64,000 bases of DNA from BOKV01 sp041397525 (GCA_041397525.1 JAWKWL010000005.1:248001-312000), one strand, 5' to 3'. Shown: positions 53,419-63,285, numbered from the stretch's first letter. Notes: generated from the sequence alone by a model not told the origin. Translations and numbers: made by a program.

Positions 53419-53970
53419 ATGTCGCAAAAACAACCAGACGCTGCCGCCCATGCCACCATCAAACCCGCCAACAAGCGGGGTGCCGCGCGTCTTGCTGCTG
53501 TGCAGGCGCTGTACCAGATGGAATTATCCGGTGCCAGCGTCACCGAGATCGTGGCAGAATACGAGAATTCGCGTCTTGGCCAGGAAATCGACGGCGAGTA
53601 CTACCTCGACGCCGATCACGGCTGGTTCCGCTCGGTGGTGTCGGGTGTCGTCACCCAGCAGCGCAGGATCGACCCTGAAATCCATGCAATGCTGACGCCT
53701 GACTGGCCCCTGTCACGGCTGCACACCCTGTTGCGCTCGATCCTGCGCGCAGCGGTTTATGAGCTGGTCAACCGCAAGGAGGTTCCCGCCCGCGTCATCA
53801 TTTCCGAATATGTTGATGTCGCAAAGGCGTTTTTCTCTGACGACGAACCGGGAATGATCAACGGCGTGCTGGACCGCATAACCCGCAAGTTGCGCGCCGA
53901 GGAATTGCCGGCAAGGGCAACCGAAAGCAAAAGCGCGGGCGGAACGGTGCCGGATGGGAAGCCAGACTGA
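53419..53970 (+). CDS. nusB: Transcription antitermination factor NusB
   Basis: Binds boxA RNA with NusE for rRNA antitermination. A 183-residue all-helical protein: KRGAARLAAVQALYQMELSG at the start and LLRSILRAAVYELVNRKEVPARVIISEYVDVAKAFF (in parts) in the core, ending in GMINGVLDRITRKLR. ATG at 53419 just after the ribH stop; it overlaps thiL by 17 bases at its 3' end. Longer C-terminal tail than E. coli NusB. Confidence 0.94.
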   Translation: MSQKQPDAAAHATIKPANKRGAARLAAVQALYQMELSGASVTEIVAEYENSRLGQEIDGEYYLDADHGWFRSVVSGVVTQQRRIDPEIHAMLTPDWPLSRLHTLLRSILRAAVYELVNRKEVPARVIISEYVDVAKAFFSDDEPGMINGVLDRITRKLRAEELPARATESKSAGGTVPDGKPD

Positions 53971-54952
53971 CCACAACTCCCGGCCCGGTGAATTCGAGAT
54001 CATCGCCCGCTATTTTGCGCCCCTGGCAGGCTCCGCGGGCGCGTTCGGCTTGCGCGATGACGCAGCCCTGCTCGATGTCACGCCCGGTGCCCGGCTGGTC
54101 GTCACCCAGGATGCAGTCGCTGCGGGGATACATTTCTTCGCGGACGATCCGCCGGAACTGGTTGCCAAAAAGGCCTTGCGGGTCAACCTGTCGGACCTTT
54201 CCGCCAAGGGCGCAAGGCCGACCGGCTTCTCCCTGGCGCTGGGCTTGTGGGATGGCTGGGATGAAAACTGGCTTGCCCGCTTCGCCAGCGGCCTTGGCGA
54301 GGATTGCCGCGAATTCGAAATCACGCTGACCGGCGGCGACACATATCGCTCACCTGGCGCACTGGTCATTTCCATCACCGCCTTTGGTGAAATCACCGAT
54401 GGCAACTATACCTCGCGGCTTGGTGCTTCTGTCGGGGATGTCCTGTTTGTGACCGGCACGATTGGCGACGCCGCACTTGGGCTGAAAGTCCGCCTGGGTG
54501 AACTGACGGCCGGTGAACCGGCGACAGACCATCTTCGCAACGCGTACTGGCTGCCGAACCCGCCTGTTTCGTTTGCACCGCTGATTGCAAGACATGCCTC
54601 GGCTTCGATGGACATCTCCGACGGTTTTGTCGGTGACCTGCGCAAGCTGGCTGTCGCATCCGGCGTCGGTTTCGAGGTCGCTGCCGGTGATGTGCCACTC
54701 TCACCGGCGGTGGAGGCGCTTTGCTCGCAGGATCGCCGGTTGCTGGTTTCTGCGCTTACCGGCGGTGATGACTATCAATTCCTGGTCACTGTGCCGCAAA
54801 GCCGCGTTGCGCTCTTCCTCGAAGAGGCGCAAAAGAGTGCGGTGCAAGTCTCCCGGCTCGCCACCGCGTCTGCCAATGCGGGAAAACTGTCGATAGTCGG
54901 GGCGGATGGCGCGCCCATGCAGTTCCCGGGCGAATCCTGGAACCATTACTGA
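53954..54952 (+). CDS. thiL: Thiamine-monophosphate kinase
   Basis: Makes thiamine diphosphate from the monophosphate. The 332-residue protein is of the PurM-like ATP-binding fold: RDDAALLDVTPGARLVVTQDAVAAGIHFF, the metal-binding LRVNLSDLSAKGARP, GGDTYRSPG, and MDISDGFVGDLRKLA, all typical (quoted in parts). Overlaps nusB. Followed 9 bp later by an MFS transporter. Confidence 0.93.
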   Translation: MGSQTDHNSRPGEFEIIARYFAPLAGSAGAFGLRDDAALLDVTPGARLVVTQDAVAAGIHFFADDPPELVAKKALRVNLSDLSAKGARPTGFSLALGLWDGWDENWLARFASGLGEDCREFEITLTGGDTYRSPGALVISITAFGEITDGNYTSRLGASVGDVLFVTGTIGDAALGLKVRLGELTAGEPATDHLRNAYWLPNPPVSFAPLIARHASASMDISDGFVGDLRKLAVASGVGFEVAAGDVPLSPAVEALCSQDRRLLVSALTGGDDYQFLVTVPQSRVALFLEEAQKSAVQVSRLATASANAGKLSIVGADGAPMQFPGESWNHY

Positions 54953-54961
54953 AAGCCTGAA

Positions 54962-56200
54962 ATGACCCTTTCCGCATCTCCCCTTGCGCCCGAAGATGAA
55001 AACGCAATCGCCCGCAAGAACGCAATTCTTTATGCAACCTGCCAGTCGCTCAATGGTGCGGCAGCCCCAATCAACATTGCGCTCGGCGGCATCGTCGGCA
55101 GTTACCTTCTGGCGGCAGACAAGTCGTTGGCCACCGCGCCGGTGACCGGCTTCAATCTCGGTGTCGCGCTTGGTGCATTGCCTGCCGCGATGATCATGCG
55201 CCGGATCGGTCGGCGGCACGGCTTCATGTCGGGCGCTGTGATCGGCATATTCGGCCTGTTGGTCTCGGCAACAGCGATTTACCTGCATTCCTTTGTCATG
55301 TTCTGCATCGGCCTGATGCTGAATGGCATGGCCGGTGCCTTTACCCAGCAGTACCGGTTTGCTGCCGCAGACCGCGGCACAGCTGACTTCAAGGCCAAGG
55401 CGATTTCCTGGGTGCTTGTCGGCGGTATCGCTGCCGCAGTCATCGGGCCGCAAGTCGTCATCTGGACCAAGGATCTGCTGTCGCCAATTCCCTTTGCAGG
55501 CGCCTTCCTGACAGGCACGCTGCTTTTCGCTGCCAGTATCGTGGTGATGTCCTTTCTCGATCCGTCCGTCCCGGTGAAGCCGAAAGCGGGCGAGATCCAG
55601 GACACCGGCAGGCCGTTGCCCGAGATAATGATGCAGCCGCGCTTCATCGTTGCCGTCGTATGCGGCACTGCATCCTATGCGCTGATGAGTTTCGTCATGA
55701 CCGCGGCACCGCTCGCGATGCTGGGGTGCGGCTTCTCACAGACCGATTCGACGCTGGGCATCCAGTGGCATGTGCTTGCCATGTTTGCCCCGAGTTTCTT
55801 CACAGGCAACGTGATCGCCCGTTTCGGCAAGGAAACCATCGTGGCGACCGGCCTGTTGATCCTGCTGGCCTGTGCATTTGTGGCCCTGATGGGGGTGGAA
55901 CTGATGCATTTCTGGGGATCGCTGATCCTTCTCGGCATCGGCTGGAATTTCGGCTTCATCGGAGCGACTTCGATGGTGACCGAAACCTACACACCGGCCG
56001 AAAAGAACAAGGCGCAGGGTGCCAATGATTTCATCCTGTTCGGTACAGTGGCGCTGGCCTCACTGATGTCCGGGCTGACGCTCAACCATTTTGGCTGGAA
56101 CGTGATCAACATGATCATCTTCCCCGTGGTGGGAATCGGGCTGGTTGCCCTTGCATGGCTGGTTATTCAGGGCAAAAGCAGCGGAAAACCTGACCTCTGA
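54962..56200 (+). CDS. MFS transporter
   Basis: A 412-residue major facilitator with twelve hydrophobic helices, the signature MRRIGRRHGFMSGAVIG between helices 2 and 3, and a conserved central loop (DPSVPVKPKAGEIQ). The C-terminal half includes IGWNFGFIGATSMVTETYTPAEKNKAQG, a feature of the group called YfcJ/YcxA-like or 'riboflavin-cluster' MFS in rhizobia. The substrate is unknown; nearness to thiL and the rib genes hints at a vitamin, but that is only context. Confidence 0.88.
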   Translation: MTLSASPLAPEDENAIARKNAILYATCQSLNGAAAPINIALGGIVGSYLLAADKSLATAPVTGFNLGVALGALPAAMIMRRIGRRHGFMSGAVIGIFGLLVSATAIYLHSFVMFCIGLMLNGMAGAFTQQYRFAAADRGTADFKAKAISWVLVGGIAAAVIGPQVVIWTKDLLSPIPFAGAFLTGTLLFAASIVVMSFLDPSVPVKPKAGEIQDTGRPLPEIMMQPRFIVAVVCGTASYALMSFVMTAAPLAMLGCGFSQTDSTLGIQWHVLAMFAPSFFTGNVIARFGKETIVATGLLILLACAFVALMGVELMHFWGSLILLGIGWNFGFIGATSMVTETYTPAEKNKAQGANDFILFGTVALASLMSGLTLNHFGWNVINMIIFPVVGIGLVALAWLVIQGKSSGKPDL

Positions 56201-56234
56201 CCCTAAAGTGGGATGGGGAAATCCTAACATTTCC

Positions 56235-56262
56235 TTGACGCGGCGCACTTTCTGAATAGTGT
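56235..56262 (+). promoter_or_regulatory. Candidate promoter of hppA
   Basis: TTGAC at 56235-56239 and TAGTGT at 56257-56262 with a 17-base spacer, about 110 bp before the hppA start. This fits the sigma-70 pattern of alphaproteobacteria. The region from 56201 to 56373 otherwise has no gene. Confidence 0.45.
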
Positions 56263-56373
56263 GCGCCACGGTTTCGCCCGATTTCAACCGGGATCGGGCT
56301 TCCGCGGGCAATCTGTTCCAAAAGCACATGGACAGCCCCGGATTGACTTAACAAACAAAGGGAATTGAGGGAA

Positions 56374-58530
56374 ATGGACGCACTTACTGTCGCAATCCTC
56401 TGCGGCGTCGTGTCGGTCATCTATGCCATCTGGGCCACACGCTCGGTCTTGGCTGCTGACGCCGGCAATGCACGCATGCAGGAAATCGCGGGCGCTATCC
56501 GCGAAGGCGCCTCTGCCTATCTCAACCGCCAGTACACAACCATCGCCATCGTTGGCGTCGTGGTCTTTGCGCTGGCCTGGTATCTGCTTTCTTCAACTGC
56601 AGCAATCGGCTTCCTGATCGGTGCCGTGCTGTCGGGTGCGGCAGGCTTCATCGGCATGAACGTGTCGGTCCGCGCAAATGTTCGCACCGCCCAGGCGGCA
56701 TCGAAGAGCCTTGCAGCCGGCCTCAACATCGCCTTCGTCTCCGGTGCCATCACCGGCATGCTGGTCGCTGGCCTGGCGCTCCTCGGTGTGGCTGTCTACT
56801 ACTGGTACCTGACCGTCGTGGCAGGACTTGCGTCAGACAGCCGTGACGTCATCGACGCGCTGGTTTCCCTTGGCTTCGGCGCGTCGCTGATCTCGATTTT
56901 TGCCCGTCTCGGCGGCGGCATCTTCACCAAGGGTGCGGATGTTGGCGGCGACCTCGTCGGCAAGGTGGAGGCAGGTATCCCCGAGGATGATCCACGCAAT
57001 CCGGCCACCATTGCAGACAACGTCGGCGACAATGTCGGCGACTGCGCAGGCATGGCTGCCGACCTTTTCGAAACCTATGCGGTCACGATTGTTGCCACAA
57101 TGGTTCTGGGCGCAATCTTCTTCGGCGGCACCGGGGTTCTGGAATCTGTCATGGTCTATCCGCTCGCCATCTGTGGCGCCTGCATCCTGACCTCGATCAT
57201 CGGTACTTTCTTCGTCAAGCTCGGTGCCAATGGCTCGATCATGGGCGCGCTCTACAAGGGCCTGATCGTAACCGGCATCTTGTCGGTCGTCGGACTGTTC
57301 GTCGCCACGCAGTACACCATCGGTTGGGGTGAAGTCGGTATTGCAAACGGCATGTCGATCACTGGCACCAACCTGTTCACCTGCGGCCTGATCGGACTGC
57401 TGGTAACGGCGCTGATTGTCGTGATCACTGAGTACTACACCGGTACCAACAAGCGCCCGGTCAACTCGATTGCCCAGGCATCGGTCACCGGTCACGGCAC
57501 AAACGTGATCCAGGGCCTCGCGGTTTCACTGGAATCGACTGCACTGCCCGCCATCGTCATCGTTGGTGGCATCATCGCGACCTACCAGCTTGCCGGCCTG
57601 TTCGGCACCGGCATCGCGGTAACGGCCATGCTCGGTATTGCCGGCATGATTGTCGCACTCGACGCCTTCGGCCCGGTCACAGACAATGCCGGCGGTATTG
57701 CCGAAATGTCAGGTCTTGATCCGGAAGTCCGCAAGTCGACAGACGCGCTCGATGCGGTCGGCAACACCACCAAGGCGGTTACCAAGGGCTATGCCATCGG
57801 TTCGGCAGGCCTTGGCGCGCTGGTTCTGTTCGCCGCCTATTCGAACGACCTGCAGTTCTTCGCAGAAAAGGCGAACGCCGAAGGCTCGACCCTGTATCCC
57901 TACTTCAAGGGAATGGGTGACATCTCCTTCGACCTTTCGAACCCGTATGTTGTTGCGGGCCTGATCTTCGGAGGTCTCATTCCTTACCTCTTCGGTGGTA
58001 TTGCCATGACCTCCGTGGGCCGCGCTGCGGGATCGATCGTCGAGGAAGTCCGTCGCCAGTTCCGTGAAGATTCGGGCATCATGGCCGGCACCTCCAAACC
58101 GAACTATGCCCGCGCTGTCGACATCCTGACCAAGGCTGCGATCCGCGAGATGGTTATCCCCTCGCTGCTGCCGGTACTGGCGCCGATTGTCGTCTATTTC
58201 GGCGTGTTGCTGATCTCTGGCTCAAAGGCCTCGGCCTTTGCTGCACTCGGTGCTTCACTGCTGGGTGTCATCGTTAACGGCCTGTTCGTCGCGATCTCCA
58301 TGACCTCGGGCGGCGGTGCCTGGGACAACGCCAAGAAGTCGTTCGAAGACGGCTTCACAGACAAGGATGGCGTCACGCACCAGAAGGGTTCGGAAGCCCA
58401 CAAGGCATCCGTCACCGGCGATACTGTTGGCGATCCATACAAGGATACGGCCGGTCCGGCGGTAAACCCTGCCATCAAGATCACCAACATCGTGGCCCTG
58501 CTGCTTCTGGCGGTTCTCGCACACGGCTGA
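56374..58530 (+). CDS. hppA: Membrane-bound proton-translocating pyrophosphatase
   Basis: Couples hydrolysis of pyrophosphate to proton pumping. The 718-residue protein has about 16 helices. The catalytic motifs GADVGGDLVGKVE and ADNVGDNVGDCAGMAADLFETY (quoted in parts) are intact. GNTTKAVTKGYAIG carries Lys at the position that distinguishes K+-independent from K+-dependent enzymes (Ala there), so this should be the K+-independent H+ type. ATG at 56374 has GAGG just upstream; a TTG at 56365 is a less likely start. Ends with a strong terminator. Confidence 0.95.
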   Translation: MDALTVAILCGVVSVIYAIWATRSVLAADAGNARMQEIAGAIREGASAYLNRQYTTIAIVGVVVFALAWYLLSSTAAIGFLIGAVLSGAAGFIGMNVSVRANVRTAQAASKSLAAGLNIAFVSGAITGMLVAGLALLGVAVYYWYLTVVAGLASDSRDVIDALVSLGFGASLISIFARLGGGIFTKGADVGGDLVGKVEAGIPEDDPRNPATIADNVGDNVGDCAGMAADLFETYAVTIVATMVLGAIFFGGTGVLESVMVYPLAICGACILTSIIGTFFVKLGANGSIMGALYKGLIVTGILSVVGLFVATQYTIGWGEVGIANGMSITGTNLFTCGLIGLLVTALIVVITEYYTGTNKRPVNSIAQASVTGHGTNVIQGLAVSLESTALPAIVIVGGIIATYQLAGLFGTGIAVTAMLGIAGMIVALDAFGPVTDNAGGIAEMSGLDPEVRKSTDALDAVGNTTKAVTKGYAIGSAGLGALVLFAAYSNDLQFFAEKANAEGSTLYPYFKGMGDISFDLSNPYVVAGLIFGGLIPYLFGGIAMTSVGRAAGSIVEEVRRQFREDSGIMAGTSKPNYARAVDILTKAAIREMVIPSLLPVLAPIVVYFGVLLISGSKASAFAALGASLLGVIVNGLFVAISMTSGGGAWDNAKKSFEDGFTDKDGVTHQKGSEAHKASVTGDTVGDPYKDTAGPAVNPAIKITNIVALLLLAVLAHG

Positions 58531-58555
58531 TTGGTACTTGCACGGCAAAAAATTA

Positions 58556-58582
58556 CCCCGCGGAGCGATCCGCGGGGTTTTT
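58556..58582 (+). terminator. Intrinsic terminator of hppA
   Basis: A perfect 9-bp stem (ccccgcgga with tccgcgggg) closed by the GNRA-type loop GCGA and followed by a run of five T. Starts 26 bases after the hppA stop. Confidence 0.9.
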
Positions 58583-58630
58583 GTTTGTTCTGCTCAATTT
58601 GCCAAATGCGCCTGGATATCCGGGCTGATC

Positions 58631-59149
58631 CTAGAACTTGGTTCCGCTTGGAGGCAGTGGTGCGATCGGCTTGGCATTCTTGCCGCCGCCAGCCAGGATT
58701 TGACCCAGGAACGACAAATCCTTCCCCGTGGTAGGCGTGGTGCGCGTGATGAAATCGAACACCTTTCCATCCTGCAGGCCGTAATTGGCGACATTGGCCA
58801 CTGTCTGCGCCTCATCGAAATAGACTGCCAATATCCGCTGGTCGACGATCTTGCCCTTTTCATAGGCAAATTTCTTTTCCTTGGTCTGCGTGATATAGTA
58901 AAATACCTCGGTGTCGAAACTTCCGGTAGTGGATGGCGTACCGAGCGCCAGGAGCACCTGGTCCCGGCTGGAGCCAACCGGAATGAGCTCGATCTGGTTC
59001 TGGGTAATCACTGCGCCATGGGTAAAGACCTGCTGTGTGTTGCAACCCTGCAAACCTGCCAAGCCAAGGGCCAGCGTGAGCACTCCGAATAGGGGCAACG
59101 GGCGGTCGGACCTGTTTCCTGAACTGGATAACGGCAGTGATTTCGACAT
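58631..59149 (-). CDS. bamE: Outer membrane lipoprotein BamE/OmlA
   Basis: Accessory lipoprotein of the BAM outer-membrane assembly complex (SmpA/OmlA). The 172-residue protein has a lipobox LQGC near residue 35 and the SmpA-type pattern: IELIPVGSSRDQVLLALGTPSTTGSF, then FYYITQTKEKKFAYEK and RILAVYFDEAQTV (quoted in parts). The ATG at 59149 begins a hydrophobic leader; a longer frame to 59200 is not leader-like. Divergent from the CBP3-type gene, an arrangement conserved in rhizobia. Confidence 0.9.
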   Translation of the reverse strand: MSKSLPLSSSGNRSDRPLPLFGVLTLALGLAGLQGCNTQQVFTHGAVITQNQIELIPVGSSRDQVLLALGTPSTTGSFDTEVFYYITQTKEKKFAYEKGKIVDQRILAVYFDEAQTVANVANYGLQDGKVFDFITRTTPTTGKDLSFLGQILAGGGKNAKPIAPLPPSGTKF

Positions 59150-59324
59150 GACTGGTGGCATTCCTGTTCGTTTCGGGCTGTTGGTTCCGGTCAGTTCCAT
59201 AAGGGATGACTATGCCCGAATTGCTGCACATCCCTGCTATTTTTCAAGGTTTCCGGTATATCACGCAATATCAACTTGCAAGCAAACGATCAAAGGCGCT
59301 GTCCACCAGGATGGATTTCAGACA

Positions 59325-59921
59325 ATGTTGAAAACCCCGTTTTCCCGATTTTTGGCAAGCCTGCGCGGCTCTTCCCCTGACAATGATGTTGCGCAGGAAA
59401 TATATGGCAGTGTTATGGCGCAGGCACGCAAAAGCGAATTCTACACCGGTTACGGCTTCGAGGACAGCGTTACCGGGCGATTCGATGTGCTGGCCTTGCA
59501 CATGTTCCTGCTATCGCACCGGCTGGCAGGTGAGGGGAGCCAAACGGCTACAGATCTCGCCCAGCGCGTTTTCGATACCTTCACAGCCGATACAGACCGC
59601 GCCTTGCGGGAAATCGGTATTGGAGATACCTCGGTGCCCAAGCGAAAGAAATCGATGATCCGCGGCTTTTATGGCCAGATCGACGACTTTGGTGACGCGC
59701 TCACGGCCCGCAAGGTTGAAGCCCTTGAAGCTGCGGTAGCCCAGCGATTCCGCCTGGCAGGCGATGGAAATCTGTGCCCGCTTGTCCAATACATGCTGGC
59801 AGCTGCAGACAGGCTGGCGCGAATGGAGGTCGCAGACATGATCAATGGTGGGCCGGAATGGCCCGACCCTTCGGGGCCAATCGTAGCGAGCCCGGGTCGT
59901 CAGGCAAAGGACAATTCATGA
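59325..59921 (+). CDS. Ubiquinol-cytochrome c chaperone (CBP3-like)
   Basis: A 198-residue protein of the CBP3/UPF0174 family, which helps assemble cytochrome b of the bc1 complex. Features: YGSVMAQARKSEFYTGYGFEDSVTGRFDVLALHMFLLSHRL, MREIGIGDTSVPKRKKSMIRGFYGQ (quoted in parts; the second reads ALREIGIGDTSVPK). The ATG at 59325 was chosen where this family begins; longer frames extend into the bamE promoter. ATGA overlap with the next gene. Confidence 0.88.
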   Translation: MLKTPFSRFLASLRGSSPDNDVAQEIYGSVMAQARKSEFYTGYGFEDSVTGRFDVLALHMFLLSHRLAGEGSQTATDLAQRVFDTFTADTDRALREIGIGDTSVPKRKKSMIRGFYGQIDDFGDALTARKVEALEAAVAQRFRLAGDGNLCPLVQYMLAAADRLARMEVADMINGGPEWPDPSGPIVASPGRQAKDNS

Positions 59922-60475
59922 CCGAACTTGCGCCACTGCCGAAATTCGAGGTTCACGTCACGACCTTGCCCGGTTCAGGCTTCCGGGCCAGGCTGCGTCC
60001 CGATGAAGCGGAGCTGAAACTGCTGGCAAACGCTTGTGGCGTAACCGCATTTCACGAATTTGAAGCTGATCTTCTGTTGATGCGCTGGCGTCGCGACGGT
60101 GTCGAAATAGCCGGCAACATTCACGCGCTTGTTGAGCAGCCCTGCATCGTGACGCTTGAACCTGTGCTTCAGAAGATCGATGCACCGCTGCGGGTCATGT
60201 TTGTTCGTGAGGATTCGAAACTCGCACGCAGGCAGCCGGTCGACACCGGGGAACTGGTTCTGGATCCAGATGGCGATGACATCCCCGAGAGCTTTTCCGG
60301 CGATAGCATTGACGTATGGCCCGTGGTCACCGAATGGCTGGGACTTGAAATCGATTTGTTCCCGCGTTCGCCCGGTGCCGAACTGCCGCCGGAAATAACG
60401 GGCGAAAATGAGGAAGATGAGCGCCCACCATCGCCTTTTGCCGTATTGAAAGCACTCAAACCCCGTAACGATTGA
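59918..60475 (+). CDS. YceD/DUF177-family protein
   Basis: A 185-residue protein of the DUF177 (YceD) group, linked to rRNA and ribosomal-protein processing in other bacteria. Typical: FEADLLLMRWRRDGVEIAGNIHALVEQPCIVTLEPV (in parts) and the acidic C-terminal region DDIPESFSGDSIDVWPVVTEWLGLEIDLFPRSPG. Its usual neighbour rpmF is not present. Start at ATG 59918 overlaps the stop of CBP3. Followed by plsX after 156 bp. Confidence 0.9.
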   Translation: MTELAPLPKFEVHVTTLPGSGFRARLRPDEAELKLLANACGVTAFHEFEADLLLMRWRRDGVEIAGNIHALVEQPCIVTLEPVLQKIDAPLRVMFVREDSKLARRQPVDTGELVLDPDGDDIPESFSGDSIDVWPVVTEWLGLEIDLFPRSPGAELPPEITGENEEDERPPSPFAVLKALKPRND

Positions 60476-60631
60476 CCAAAAACTGAGGAGTGCGAACAAC
60501 CTTGAAGCCATTCGCCTTGCGAACTGCGTGGAAAACACTATTGTCCCGCTCAAGCCACGGGTTTACCTGGCAAACACAAGGGCGGGCGTGAAGGTCCGCC
60601 GACACTCCCGGATACGGTTCGAAATTCCCAC

Positions 60632-61687
60632 ATGTCACAAGGTCAAACAGTTTCACTTGATGCAATGGGAGGCGACCACGGCCCGGCGGTCGTGATCGGT
60701 GGCGCTGCAATCGCGCTTGAACGCCGACCAGAGCTGAAATTCCGCTTCTATGGCGACGAAACAGCAGTCCGTCAGGCACTTTCCTCCCACCCCCGCCTCA
60801 CGTCAGTTTCGCAGATTATCCATTGCGACGTGTCGATTTCGATGGATGACAAGCCAAGCCAGGCTTTGCGACGCGGTCGCTGGAAATCCGGCATGTGGCG
60901 CGCGATCGAAGCGGTAAAGACAGGCGAGGCGGATTTCTGTGTTTCTGCCGGAAATACCGGAGCCCTGATGGCGATGGCAAAATTCTGCCTGCGCACCATG
61001 GCCGGTATCGAGCGCCCGGCAATGGCAGCCTTGTGGCCTACCGTAAAGGGCGAGAGTGTCGTTCTTGATGTTGGCGCAAATATCGGCGCGGATGCCAGCC
61101 AGTTGATCGATTTTGCCCTGATGGGGGCCGCAATGGCGCGCGCCCTTTATGACCTCGAACGACCCAGCATCGGACTGCTGAATATCGGGGTCGAGGAAGT
61201 CAAGGGTATGGAAGAGGTCAAGGAAGCAGGGCAGATCCTGCGCGACTACCATTTGCCGAACCTCATCTATCACGGATTTGTCGAGGGTGACGACCTTGGA
61301 CGAGGAACGGTTGACGTGGTGGTCACGGAAGGCTTTTCCGGTAACATCGCGTTGAAGACGGCAGAGGGAACGGCGAAACAGATTGCCGAATACCTGCGTT
61401 CAGCCATGGGCCGAACATTGCTGGCGAAACTCGGTTACCTTCTGGCCAAATCGGCTTTTGACCATCTTCGCGAAAAGATGGACCCGCGCAAGGTCAACGG
61501 CGCGGTGATGCTTGGCCTCAACGGCATTGTCATCAAGAGCCATGGCGGAACGGATGCGGAAGGCTTCGCGGCCGCAATTGCCATGGGACACGACATGGCG
61601 GCAAACGAGATTATTGGGCGCATAGCCAGTGATTTGAACTATTTCGGCGGCATCAGGTCCAAAGAAGCCCGAGCCTCCGGAGAATGA
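60632..61687 (+). CDS. plsX: Phosphate acyltransferase PlsX
   Basis: Converts acyl-ACP to acyl-phosphate at the first step of phospholipid synthesis. The 351-residue protein starts with VSLDAMGGDHGP and has DKPSQALRRG, CVSAGNTGALMAM, LLNIGVEEVKGMEEVKEA and the terminal GIVIKSHGGTDAEGF (in parts). Normal length. Followed by fabH 12 bp later, the classical plsX-fabH pair. Confidence 0.96.
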   Translation: MSQGQTVSLDAMGGDHGPAVVIGGAAIALERRPELKFRFYGDETAVRQALSSHPRLTSVSQIIHCDVSISMDDKPSQALRRGRWKSGMWRAIEAVKTGEADFCVSAGNTGALMAMAKFCLRTMAGIERPAMAALWPTVKGESVVLDVGANIGADASQLIDFALMGAAMARALYDLERPSIGLLNIGVEEVKGMEEVKEAGQILRDYHLPNLIYHGFVEGDDLGRGTVDVVVTEGFSGNIALKTAEGTAKQIAEYLRSAMGRTLLAKLGYLLAKSAFDHLREKMDPRKVNGAVMLGLNGIVIKSHGGTDAEGFAAAIAMGHDMAANEIIGRIASDLNYFGGIRSKEARASGE

Positions 61688-61699
61688 CGGGAAACTGAA

Positions 61700-62671
61700 G
61701 TGATAAGATCAATCATCACCGGCTGCGGCAGCTACCTGCCGTCGCGCATCATGAAGAATTCGGATTTCGAGGGCGTAGTGGACACCACAGATGAGTGGAT
61801 CGTCCAGCGCACCGGCATCAGGGAACGCCGCATCGCTGCCGAGGGTGAAACCACGGCAGACCTTGGTGAAAAGGCAGCCCGCGCGGCGATGGAAAATGCC
61901 GGGGTCACTGCGGATGATATCGACATGATCATCCTCGCAACCTCAACGCCCAACAACACCTTTCCGGCAACGGCTGTGGAAATCCAGAACCGGCTTGGCA
62001 TGCATCATGGCGCCGCTTTTGACACCCAGGCCGTATGTTCCGGCTTCGTTTTTGCGCTTACCACGGCAGACCAGTATATCCGGACTGGTTATGCCAGGCG
62101 CATCCTTGTCATTGGTGCCGAGACTTTTTCGCGCATTCTCGACTGGACAGACCGGACAACCTGCGTGCTGTTTGGTGATGGCGCGGGAGCAGTTGTCATT
62201 GAGGCTGCGACCGGCAGCGGCAGCAACACCGACCGGGGCATCCTGACTTCGCATCTGCGTTCCGATGGCGCTCACAAGGAGAAACTGTTTGTGGATGGCG
62301 GCCCGTCAACAACTGGAACGGTTGGTCATCTGCGCATGGAAGGCCGCGAGGTTTTCCGCCATGCAGTCGGAATGATCACCGATGTCATCGAGGCAGCCTA
62401 CGCGGCCACCGGCTTCGGTTCCGACGATCTTGACTGGTTTGTTCCGCACCAAGCCAATCGCCGCATCATTGATGCTTCCGCGAAGAAGCTGGGCATTGAT
62501 CCGGAAAAAGTCGTTGTCACGGTCGACCGTCATGGCAATACTTCGGCAGCTTCCATTCCGCTTGCCCTTTGCGAGGCTGTCACGGACGGTCGTATCAAGC
62601 GCGGGGACATTGTCCTGCTCGAAGCCATGGGCGGCGGGTTCACCTGGGGATCGATCCTGCTGCGGTGGTAG
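61700..62671 (+). CDS. fabH: 3-oxoacyl-ACP synthase III
   Basis: Starts fatty acid elongation by condensing acetyl-CoA with malonyl-ACP. The 323-residue protein has the Cys-His-Asn triad: Cys113 in AVCSGF, His250 in VPHQANRR and Asn280 in HGNTSAAS. The GTG start at 61700 is 12 bases after plsX. No frame problem. Confidence 0.96.
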   Translation: MIRSIITGCGSYLPSRIMKNSDFEGVVDTTDEWIVQRTGIRERRIAAEGETTADLGEKAARAAMENAGVTADDIDMIILATSTPNNTFPATAVEIQNRLGMHHGAAFDTQAVCSGFVFALTTADQYIRTGYARRILVIGAETFSRILDWTDRTTCVLFGDGAGAVVIEAATGSGSNTDRGILTSHLRSDGAHKEKLFVDGGPSTTGTVGHLRMEGREVFRHAVGMITDVIEAAYAATGFGSDDLDWFVPHQANRRIIDASAKKLGIDPEKVVVTVDRHGNTSAASIPLALCEAVTDGRIKRGDIVLLEAMGGGFTWGSILLRW

Positions 62672-62973
62672 TGTTTCTGAAAATAGCCTCGTTCAAGATC
62701 AATCTTGAAGACTGGCTGCAATCTATGTAGGCTAGGCTTCTGGAAAGACTGAAAGTTTGTGCTGATGTGGGCTAGGTTGGTATCGGTACAGGCAAATCGG
62801 CTTTTCCCGCATTGATTGAAAGTGGGTATTTCCGGATGAATTTCAGACAAATCCTTTGGTCGCCGGCCATGTCCTTTTTGATGGATGCGCAATAACCGGA
62901 ACAAAATTCCGGATTTGTCCAAGAGCTGGTCCCGGGGCCGAAGATTGACTAACCAGGCTGACAGGAAAATGTC
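62672..62973. other. Intergenic region between fabH and ihfA
   Basis: About 300 bp with no convincing gene on either strand. A nearly perfect inverted repeat, ttcaagat-ca-atcttgaa, at 62692-62709 lies 20 bp after the fabH stop without a T-run, so it is at best a weak terminator. The ihfA promoter must be in the rest; no clear element seen. Confidence 0.5.
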
Positions 62974-63285
62974 ATGGGGGGAAAGACCATAACCAGGGTG
63001 GACCTTTGCGAAGCAGTCTACCAGAAAGTCGGACTTTCGCGCACCGAGTCGGCTGAACTTGTTGAAATGGTGCTGGATACAATCTGTGACCGAATAGTTG
63101 CCGGCGAATCGGTAAAGCTGTCGTCTTTTGGGTCATTCCTGGTGCGCAGCAAGAACGAACGCATCGGGCGCAATCCCAAGACTGGTGAGGAAGTGCCGAT
63201 TTCATCGCGCAAGGTCATGGTGTTCAAGCCTTCCAATGTCCTGAAGGACGCCGTGATAGCAGGCCACCACAAGCAGGCAAAATAG
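62974..63285 (+). CDS. ihfA: Integration host factor subunit alpha
   Basis: DNA-bending HU/IHF-family protein, 103 residues. It has the family's TRVDLCEAVYQKVGLSRTES start, the loop IGRNPKTGEEVPI with the DNA-intercalating Pro, and the C-terminal helix. The intact GRNPKTGEEVPISSRKV region supports IHF-alpha rather than HU. Followed by a MerR-family gene, the normal rhizobial order. Start at ATG 62974. Confidence 0.93.
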   Translation: MGGKTITRVDLCEAVYQKVGLSRTESAELVEMVLDTICDRIVAGESVKLSSFGSFLVRSKNERIGRNPKTGEEVPISSRKVMVFKPSNVLKDAVIAGHHKQAK